This document shows, piece after piece, positions 39,201-44,840 of a stretch of 64,000 nucleotides of DNA (position 1 is its first letter; every line of letters begins with the position of its first letter). The position numbers were made by a program, and so were the translations under genes. The stretch is from an uncultured Clostridia bacterium (GTDB lineage: Bacteria; Bacillota; Clostridia; Lachnospirales; CAG-274), in the NCBI GenBank assembly GCA_947627425.1, contig CANQVZ010000003.1, positions 1 to 64,000 on the forward strand. The letters are read 5' to 3'. The notes under the pieces were generated by a model. It saw nothing but the letters and a program-made list of their open reading frames with translations. It was not told the origin of the DNA and did no database searches.

Positions 39201-40045
39201 CAGCCCTTCTTAACCTTAGGTTCACGGCAATAAAGGCGGGCACTGCTGACCTCGGCATAACAGTTACCAACCTCGGCGACTTTGAAAATGCGGCTGTCGA
39301 GAATACAGCATCGGCAGGCAGCGTCATGGTAGCTGCCGAGCCGGGCACCGTAACGCTCAAGGGCGATGTGGATTGCGACGGAGATGTGGATAAAACCGAC
39401 GCTGTTATACTCATGCGCCATATATCGGGCATAGAGCTTATAACGGACTCTACGGGTCTTGCAAATGCCTTCTGCGTTACCGATAAGTCAAAGGGCGCGC
39501 CCACTCTGCTCGATGTTTATTATATCCTCAAAAATCCAAAGGAAGCAGAGTTCAAGGGCAGCATTATAGAGAGCGGAAAGCCTCTTGCAGTCGGTGATTA
39601 TTTACAGGGTCAGATAGAGATATTTGATACCGGTACAGGCAGCGGAACTGACGGAAAACAGTGGGATGTTGTTGAAAACAGCGCTGCGCAAATAAACAAC
39701 ACGCAATATGCAAACAGTGTTCAGGGACACAACAATCCATCTCCTTCATATAACAGTAATGGTGCAAGGGCTGTGCCTACGGCGGGTTCTTATGTAAAGA
39801 TAACGCCCAAGAAAGATGCAAAGCTTGTTGTGGATATGAGACTTGGCGGAGGATCCAACTCTGCAAAGCATTTTGCTTTCATAAGTCAGGACGGAGACAC
39901 GGTAACTCAGATAGATTATGAGGAAAATTCCAATAATAATGCTCAGATGTATCTTCACAAGTCCTATGATGTTAAGGCAGGCGAGACATATTACCTCACA
40001 AGCGGCGGTACAAAGATATTCTATTATAAGATAGCTTTGGAATGA
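36296..40045 (+). CDS. Secreted pectate lyase (PL1-like) carrying both cohesin-like and dockerin modules
   Basis: GDGSVDFKRGYGYTMDYNHYISNHKTNLVGSSDKSIQYDVTFHHNYYEGVWSRQPLARQANIHIYNSYF; cohesin VVLSVAKKTAKPGESVSVPVAIKGMDNIANYFMTISYDPAILSVDSVENGD; dockerin KGDVDCDGDVDKTDAVILMRHISG. Confidence 0.85.
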   Translation: MKKCFKRILSTLMASAIVASSLVFAPQSAMAAASINATGWYETITAELTGIKADDVTAVSVSGGTTLELKKEDIEYLVRDKDNKVLIDIPGIKAGDNYTLSVTAGGQSVTASGITVYAHDRAGYAHKDAKSDSGSKCTDGIGGYTNDGELKDNAIVMYVTEENKNTVQVPGYEGDNYPKGIGNILNEKSAHGDGVLGGGKTNVIKALSDSKTPLVIRFVGTVVAGDSNTRDNPPKENINGLTGYNSTVNGGTVKDNGMVARVYKADNITFEGIGSDATIDGWGFQIIAQTGYPSQGFEFRNLNFVSTPEDAIGFEGTSSESSSPQTKEWITSPIRYCWVHNNTFYSGYCKKPAESDKAEGDGSVDFKRGYGYTMDYNHYISNHKTNLVGSSDKSIQYDVTFHHNYYEGVWSRQPLARQANIHIYNSYFLNGPGTSYIISARANTYIFSEANFYENCKNPIEDAGSGGVVKSYNDSFSGCTGENSAVVVSSKNASVSSKNPYAGFETKSDMYAYESTDAAQAKADCKAKAGSMKPMSEINMEAEPESIITKNPKAPLALPYELDFASGSNAGHWTKKTSESQLASGTTYDLGNALFTPTSKVSATSTNAKIKDNALIFSVVQPADIELKCANTGKYGLILYNAYGVAEMEVPVGGTGKTTVDAGTYVIKSSNIEKEAYIENFKAKAHSATDTTVEYSTVEEQTQPTTSQTPTSSQSKPEPPTEEETEAPPYTGSGLIWNYTSGENTLDAKISANDWSGAEPVSYGGTTLTRAIKMESDTDISFSVPGKGKLTIVSYSTNSAPTILLNNEKLNISKNGAVTVDVSGYVSIAKGTSSTYIYLFEFVGEGAEESTEAKTEATTASSTDTTAEQIKPDPDESSTEATTEDTVVLSVAKKTAKPGESVSVPVAIKGMDNIANYFMTISYDPAILSVDSVENGDVLPNAILLANTDTSGVILAAASNIDNVVKDGSALLNLRFTAIKAGTADLGITVTNLGDFENAAVENTASAGSVMVAAEPGTVTLKGDVDCDGDVDKTDAVILMRHISGIELITDSTGLANAFCVTDKSKGAPTLLDVYYILKNPKEAEFKGSIIESGKPLAVGDYLQGQIEIFDTGTGSGTDGKQWDVVENSAAQINNTQYANSVQGHNNPSPSYNSNGARAVPTAGSYVKITPKKDAKLVVDMRLGGGSNSAKHFAFISQDGDTVTQIDYEENSNNNAQMYLHKSYDVKAGETYYLTSGGTKIFYYKIALE

Positions 40046-40197
40046 TGAATTAAAGTAATATCGTATTAACGGGGACGCCCCGCACAGGGACTGTCCCCGA
40101 CCCTTCAAAAAAAATTCATTTGTTCTATTGCATTTTTTGTAAATATGTTGTATAATTAATTTATATTTTTATAAATTGACAAAGAAGGAGGTAAAAT

Positions 40198-40929
40198 ATG
40201 AAAAAAATAATAGGCGTGCTTACGGCTGTTTTCGCTGCTGCGCTTATGGCTGTGAGTGTTCAGGCTGCCGAATATTCGGTGGGCGCAAGCTCCGTAGACG
40301 GTCAAAATCAAGCTACGGTGCCTGTCAGCATCACTCCCGACAGCGGCGGTGAAAATGTCAGCGGATATATAATCCAAATCAAATACGATCCCACAAAGGT
40401 CGAGCCTGTCACAAAGGGAACGGACAGTCTTAATAATGTTATATATGCCGAAGCTGATCCGGGCTTTGGAGAGGACGCAGATGCTGTATTTGTAAGCGGT
40501 GTTATAGAAAATACGGCGTATAATCAGAATACTCTTATTGTAGCGTGGGCAAGCGCGAAGCCTGTTCCCGTGCAAGAGAAAACAAATATGGCTGAAGTTA
40601 CATTCCAAGCAGATGATAATGCCACAGGTTCGGTCGATCTGGCTGTTACCGTTGTGCAGGCAACAAAGGACGGCGAAACCGTTGAGCAAAATGTACAGGC
40701 TGCGAACGGCGAAATCGATATAGCATCATTCCTCAGAGGCGATGCGAATGGTAATGGTGAAGTAGAGCTTTCAGATGCTAATATGATAATACAGTCATTG
40801 ATCGGTAAAGCTCAAATTGAGCCTGAAAATATGGATAAAGCCGATGCAAATGGTAAGGACGGTATAGAGCTTTCGGATGCTAATTTGGTAATACAGTCGT
40901 TGATCGGAAAGGCTACTATACCAAATTAA
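40198..40929 (+). CDS. Single cohesin plus single dockerin mini-protein (ScaC-like adaptor)
   Basis: Signal peptide; cohesin SSVDGQNQATVPVSITPDSGGENVSGYIIQIKYDPTKVEPV; dockerin GDANGNGEVELSDANMIIQSLIGKAQIEPENMDKADANGKDGIELSDANLVIQSLIG. Confidence 0.82.
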   Translation: MKKIIGVLTAVFAAALMAVSVQAAEYSVGASSVDGQNQATVPVSITPDSGGENVSGYIIQIKYDPTKVEPVTKGTDSLNNVIYAEADPGFGEDADAVFVSGVIENTAYNQNTLIVAWASAKPVPVQEKTNMAEVTFQADDNATGSVDLAVTVVQATKDGETVEQNVQAANGEIDIASFLRGDANGNGEVELSDANMIIQSLIGKAQIEPENMDKADANGKDGIELSDANLVIQSLIGKATIPN

Positions 40930-40964
40930 TAATCTATATTCTTATAAATGGAGGATAATAAAAG

Positions 40965-41798
40965 ATGAAATTAAAAAGTTTTCTTGCTGTAGCTGTAACT
41001 TGCAGTGCAGTAATGCTTATGTCTGTAGTTTCACACGCAGCTACGCAAATAAAGGTTGAAGGAGCAAAAATCAATAGTAATTCAACCGGAATAGAGGTAC
41101 CTATTGTGCTTGAAACTACTGATACGGATAAAATTAAAAGCTTCTGCGGAGCAATGATCAGAGTTCATTTTGATAACACAAAATGGAAATATAGCAGAAC
41201 ATCAAATGATGTAGTTATCTATTATGATGATGGAGGTTCAGAGGCTGCTGGTAGCGTAGCTGCCAATGAGGCTACTCCCGGTGTTGTATCGGTTGCATTC
41301 ACATATGATACAGGTAATGGTGATGTAGTACCTGATGAGAACGGAAAAATCAAAATATGTACTTTAAGATTTACCAAAGAAGCATCATTGTCTGAAATGC
41401 CTTCAGTTTCTGATTCTGATTTTGATATCGGTATTGAAAGAATTGAAAGCTATAATCCCGGAGGCGGAAATAATAACTATGTGCTCAAGGGTACTGAAAT
41501 GAAATCCTTCTTTAAGTTTGATGTAACAGGCGATCTTGGCAGAAACGCTATAGAGTCAATCGGTGTTCAAGTAGACGGTGTTGATGGTGTGCAGGAATTA
41601 AATGAATGTTACAGCACTACATATACAGATGGCACTGATTATGCAAACGAAACAACAACATTTGTTGTAAATGTAAACACAGCATCAAAGCAGACAAAGG
41701 GTATCACTATTTATGGTAAGAAATCCGATGGAGATTGGATGCCGTTAAGTGAGTATATTCCTATGGATGATGTTACGGCATACAGCTATGTCTATTGA
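40965..41798 (+). CDS. Secreted cohesin-like domain protein
   Basis: Signal peptide; IKVEGAKINSNSTGIEVPIVLETTDTDKIKSFCGAMIRVHFDNTKWKY...PDENGKIKICTLRFTKEAS; no dockerin or SLH seen. Confidence 0.55.
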   Translation: MKLKSFLAVAVTCSAVMLMSVVSHAATQIKVEGAKINSNSTGIEVPIVLETTDTDKIKSFCGAMIRVHFDNTKWKYSRTSNDVVIYYDDGGSEAAGSVAANEATPGVVSVAFTYDTGNGDVVPDENGKIKICTLRFTKEASLSEMPSVSDSDFDIGIERIESYNPGGGNNNYVLKGTEMKSFFKFDVTGDLGRNAIESIGVQVDGVDGVQELNECYSTTYTDGTDYANETTTFVVNVNTASKQTKGITIYGKKSDGDWMPLSEYIPMDDVTAYSYVY

Positions 41799-41816
41799 TA
41801 AGGAGGATTAATTGAT

Positions 41817-41954
41817 ATGAAAAGTTATGTAAAGCCAATGATGACTGTATCAACTTTTGCAAATACGGATATTATTACCGTCAGCTCTGTTGGTTTGAAT
41901 GTCAGCACAAAATATGCTTCAAATCTCGGCGAAAGTACAATAAACTTTGACTAA
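41817..41954 (+). CDS. 45-aa ORF, not in supplied ORF track
   Basis: MKSYVKPMMTVSTFANTDIITVSSVGLNVSTKYASNLGESTINFD; AAGGAGG RBS at about 41800; followed by a hairpin terminator. Confidence 0.6.
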   Translation: MKSYVKPMMTVSTFANTDIITVSSVGLNVSTKYASNLGESTINFD

Positions 41955-41959
41955 TGCTA

Positions 41960-41994
41960 AAAAAGAGTCTCGTATCACCGAGGCTCTTTTACTT
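41960..41994 (+). terminator. Rho-independent terminator after the cohesin gene group
   Basis: AAAAGAGTCTCGTATCACCGAGGCTCTTTTACTTT. Confidence 0.75.
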
Positions 41995-42051
41995 TATTAA
42001 CCAATATAAATGTTGTAAACGATAAAGTCAAAATATAAAAAATGTTATACA

Positions 42052-42124
42052 CGGGCGTGCAATGCACGCCCCTACAAACCACTATGTAAGCTAATCACTT
42101 GTAGGGGCGAGCATTGCTCGCCCG
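42052..42124. repeat. Palindromic repeat related to type B (near-perfect inverted repeat)
   Basis: CGGGCGTGCAATGCACGCCCCTACAAACCACTATGTAAGCTAATCACTTGTAGGGGCGAGCATTGCTCGCCCG; downstream flank GCAAAATTTCATGCAATAAGGTGTTT also matches the flank of 32148-32219. Confidence 0.85.
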
Positions 42125-42188
42125 CAAAATTTCATGCAATAAGGTGTTTTTGACACACAGAAGGCTTCGGTTATTCTGAAACCTTTTT

Positions 42189-42677
42189 TTATTCTATCAC
42201 TATTTCATTTACGGGCGCATTCTCCAATATGGGATCATCGGGCTTCACGGGTTCAATAGTCACAAAGTTGTTTTTCTCGTCTATCCATGCGCTTTTGTTC
42301 TCCTCATACCACCGAACTCTTGCATCCACAGCCTCGCCCACAGCTCTAAGCGGCAGCATAAATCTACCCTCTATTATCTGCGCGCCCACATCGGGCGTCA
42401 CAGCCTTGCCGTTCACGGTGAAGTCGGTCTCGCCGTCCTTTATCACCACTGTGTTTTTGTCGTTTTTGAGAGTGGCTGTTTTTGTGTCTGCGTCCCAGTC
42501 CACCGTATAGCCCATGTACTCAAAAACGCCCCTCACGGGCACAAGCGTGCGTCCCTCGAGTATTATTCCCTTGTCCGCCACCAAATTGCCGTTTGAGTAT
42601 ACCTTCACGCCCTCGTCCGCCATTGCGGGCGATGCGAGCATTGCGCACATAAGCGCAGAAAGCAGTAGTTTTTTCAT
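42189..42677 (-). CDS. Copper amine oxidase N-terminal-like (stalk) domain protein
   Basis: VKVYSNGNLVADKGIILEGRTLVPVRGVFEYMGYTVDWDADTKTATLKN. Confidence 0.88.
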   Translation of the reverse strand: MKKLLLSALMCAMLASPAMADEGVKVYSNGNLVADKGIILEGRTLVPVRGVFEYMGYTVDWDADTKTATLKNDKNTVVIKDGETDFTVNGKAVTPDVGAQIIEGRFMLPLRAVGEAVDARVRWYEENKSAWIDEKNNFVTIEPVKPDDPILENAPVNEIVIE

Positions 42678-42713
42678 AAAACCTCATCTCCTTGTATTAT
42701 AATTAAAATATGG

Positions 42714-42742
42714 TTGACTTATGAAGTGTTTTGTGTTATTAT
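42714..42742 (+). promoter_or_regulatory. Sigma-A promoter of sRNA copy 1
   Basis: TTGACT (42714-42719), 17 bp, TATTAT (42737-42742). Confidence 0.75.
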
Positions 42743-42744
42743 TA

Positions 42745-42845
42745 AAGCACAAAGAGAAACAACACAGTTGTTCCTCACTAAATGTAGCAATTAAAATAAT
42801 CGCTCTATTCAGTTTTGGAAGTTTTGGGAGCAGTTATTTTAGTAT
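42745..42845 (+). ncRNA. Putative small RNA, tandem copy 1
   Basis: First 62 nt (42745-42806) identical to 42881-42942; ends in hairpin TAAAATAATCGCTCT...GGGAGCAGTTATTTTA. Confidence 0.65.
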
Positions 42846-42849
42846 TTGC

Positions 42850-42878
42850 TTGACATATGGTATAAAATATGTTATCAT
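42850..42878 (+). promoter_or_regulatory. Sigma-A promoter of sRNA copy 2
   Basis: TTGACA (42850-42855), 17 bp, TATCAT (42873-42878). Confidence 0.8.
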
Positions 42879-42880
42879 AT

Positions 42881-42985
42881 AAGCACAAAGAGAAACAACA
42901 CAGTTGTTCCTCACTAAATGTAGCAATTAAAATAATCGCTCTTATTCAGTTTTTGGTCATACTGAGAGCGGTTATTTTAATATGA
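42881..42985 (+). ncRNA. Putative small RNA, tandem copy 2; candidate antisense antitoxin RNA
   Basis: Same 62-nt block at the same offset from its -10; terminator-like hairpin AAAATAATCGCTCT...AGAGCGGTTATTTT; overlaps the 3' end of the convergent short ORF 42946-43068. Confidence 0.68.
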
Positions 42986-43068
42986 GAATTATAAGAAATA
43001 TCAATACCAATATATTTTGGCATAAAAGCAAAAATAATATCAGCTTCAAATACTCTTTCATTTGTCAT
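42946..43068 (-). CDS. 40-aa holin-like type-I toxin candidate, possibly degenerate
   Basis: MTNERVFEADIIFAFMPKYIGIDISYNSHIKITALSMTKN; strong RBS AAAGGGGGATTAGTATG; not in supplied ORF track. Confidence 0.5.
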   Translation of the reverse strand: MTNERVFEADIIFAFMPKYIGIDISYNSHIKITALSMTKN

Positions 43069-43209
43069 ACTAATCCCCCTTTCATAAAATCCCAAAAACA
43101 TTTATCCTATCTCATAGGCATCATATCCCCAAGAATTATGTAAAAGTGAGGAACAACCGCATAATTGAATCTCCTTGTGAGATCAAGGCTTTCGCCTATC
43201 CCTGCTCCC

Positions 43210-43238
43210 ATTATAACACACTATATTCTTTTTTGCAA
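43210..43238 (-). promoter_or_regulatory. Sigma-A promoter of the short toxin-like mRNA
   Basis: Minus strand TTGCAA-17 bp-TATAAT (plus-strand 43233-43238 and 43210-43215). Confidence 0.8.
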
Positions 43239-43240
43239 GC

Positions 43241-44155
43241 CTAAGCCAATTTCACAGCCCTTTCTATAGCTGTTTCCATCACCTCGCAGGCAAGAGTGCC
43301 CACCACATTTACATCGGCTTCAAAATTTCCCACGGACAGGGCGTAAACGCTGTCGCCGTCCGACATGGTATGCACGGGGCTTATCCTGCGCGCAAGTCCG
43401 TTCTGCGCCATGGCTGCCACCTTGCAGAGCATGGATTTTTCAAGCCCTGCGTTGGTTATTACCGCGCCTATTGTGGTGTTGCCCGTAAACAGATTTTTGG
43501 GCTTTATGCTCTTGTACATCTCCGTCTTGAAGTCCAAAAAATTGCCGTCTTTATCATGCAGTCCCGCAATTTTGTTTCCCTTTCCGTCAAAAACATCGCC
43601 GAAGGCATTTACAATGACTATGGCGCCCACCATAAGTCCGCCCGTTTCAACGGCGTATATGCCAATGCCCGACTTCTGCGCGCCCTCCATGCCTTGGAGC
43701 TTGCCCACATAAGCGCCCGTTCCTCCGCCTACGGAGCCTTCCCTTGGCTCTCTTTTTTCGGAATCGACGCAGGCTTGATAGCCCATTTCCTTGTCGGGGC
43801 GAATATTCGCCGAACCGCAGCCGAGGTCGAATATACAGCTCTGACAAACAAGAGGCACCTTGGCAAAGCCTGTTTCAAAGCCTATGCCGCGCTCCTCCAA
43901 ATATTGCATTACGCCCGCCGAGGCATCAAGCCCAAAGGCGGAGCCTCCGCCGAGCACAAGAGCGTGTATGCTGTCGGCGTGCATGAGAGGATTTAAAAGC
44001 GGGGTCTCTCTGGAGGCGGGACCTCCGCCCCTTATGTCCACACCCGCGCCCATGCCGTCCTTGGACAGTATGACGGTCACGCCCGTTTTTGCCTCAAAGT
44101 CCTGTGCGTTGCCTATGTATATTTCGCCTATGTCGTTTAATGATATTTCGTGCAT
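43241..44155 (-). CDS. P1 family peptidase (DmpA-like)
   Basis: GMGAGVDIRGGGPASRETPLLNPLMHADSIHALVLGGGSAFGLDASAGVMQYLEERGIGF; GSVGGGTGAYVGKL. Confidence 0.9.
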   Translation of the reverse strand: MHEISLNDIGEIYIGNAQDFEAKTGVTVILSKDGMGAGVDIRGGGPASRETPLLNPLMHADSIHALVLGGGSAFGLDASAGVMQYLEERGIGFETGFAKVPLVCQSCIFDLGCGSANIRPDKEMGYQACVDSEKREPREGSVGGGTGAYVGKLQGMEGAQKSGIGIYAVETGGLMVGAIVIVNAFGDVFDGKGNKIAGLHDKDGNFLDFKTEMYKSIKPKNLFTGNTTIGAVITNAGLEKSMLCKVAAMAQNGLARRISPVHTMSDGDSVYALSVGNFEADVNVVGTLACEVMETAIERAVKLA

Positions 44156-44426
44156 ATCGTCATCTCCTTTATATAAGTATAGCATTGCAAAAAGGACAGT
44201 TCAAGAGGGAATTTTTAAATGATAAACGGGACTGTCATAAAAACCGCTGCCCTTGAACCGGGACTGTCCCGAAAATGAACAACTTGCTGTCATAAACGGT
44301 GATGAACAAGGATTATTTTATGAAAAAAATATATATGCTGCGGGACTGTCCCGAAAGTTTCAGTCGCCCGCTTGCAGGGCGATATTCTCCCGCCCTGCCT
44401 GAATTTTTAAGCAGTATACCCCTGCT

Positions 44427-44609
44427 CCCCCCTCAGTCAGGCTAACGCCTGACAGCTCCCCCAAAGGGGAGCCGAGAATTTTTGGTTAGCCCTTGCCTCT
44501 TGGCTCCCCCATTGCACCGCAAAGACTTATGCGGACAGTCGAAGGCTGGCTTTCAGCGAAGCTGAAAGTGTTGAGCGGGGGGGGAGCTGTCACGAAGTGA
44601 CTGAGGGGG
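44427..44609. repeat. Type A palindromic repeat (copy 5) with an internal insertion resembling the core of repeat D
   Basis: GGCTCCCCC-ATTGCACCGCAAAGACTTATGCGGACAGTCGAAGGCTGGCTTTCAGCGAAGCTGAAAGTGTTGAGCGGGG-GGGGAGCTGTCACGAAGTGACTGAGGGGG. Confidence 0.8.
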
Positions 44610-44689
44610 CAAGATAAATTCAAACCGCTGCCCTTGTATGTAGGGGAGACCTTCGGTCTCCCGCGGGTGACATGCAAGTCGCCCCTACA

Positions 44690-44721
44690 AACCACTATAT
44701 GAATTAATCACTTGTAGGGGC
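44690..44721. repeat. Partial type B-related palindrome
   Basis: GCCCCTACAAACCACTATATGAATTAATCACTTGTAGGGGC matches the core of 42052-42124. Confidence 0.75.
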
Positions 44722-44840
44722 TTACTTTTCCTTTTTTTTGTAATGTAATTAAACTGTAATTGTACGCAACTCTGTTTTATGTTATAATTTTAATAACTAT
44801 ATATTGAAAAACAGAGAGTTACGGATTGGAGTAATTGTAT

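Noticed and set aside
33457-41954. A complete cellulosome locus
   Set aside because: No multi-cohesin scaffoldin, SLH or sortase-anchored cohesin, or cellulases were found in this window; only isolated modules are visible.
41817-41954. RiPP/bacteriocin biosynthetic cluster around the 45-aa ORF
   Set aside because: No maturase, radical SAM, LanM, protease-transporter or immunity gene nearby.
42955-42985. TPP riboswitch-like 'ACTGAGA' at 42961
   Set aside because: Only the short string matches; the surroundings are the terminator hairpin of the sRNA unit and no thiamine gene follows.
5061-44609. Possible CRISPR array or repeats
   Set aside because: Type A copies are kilobases apart, not regularly spaced with short spacers, and no cas genes are present.
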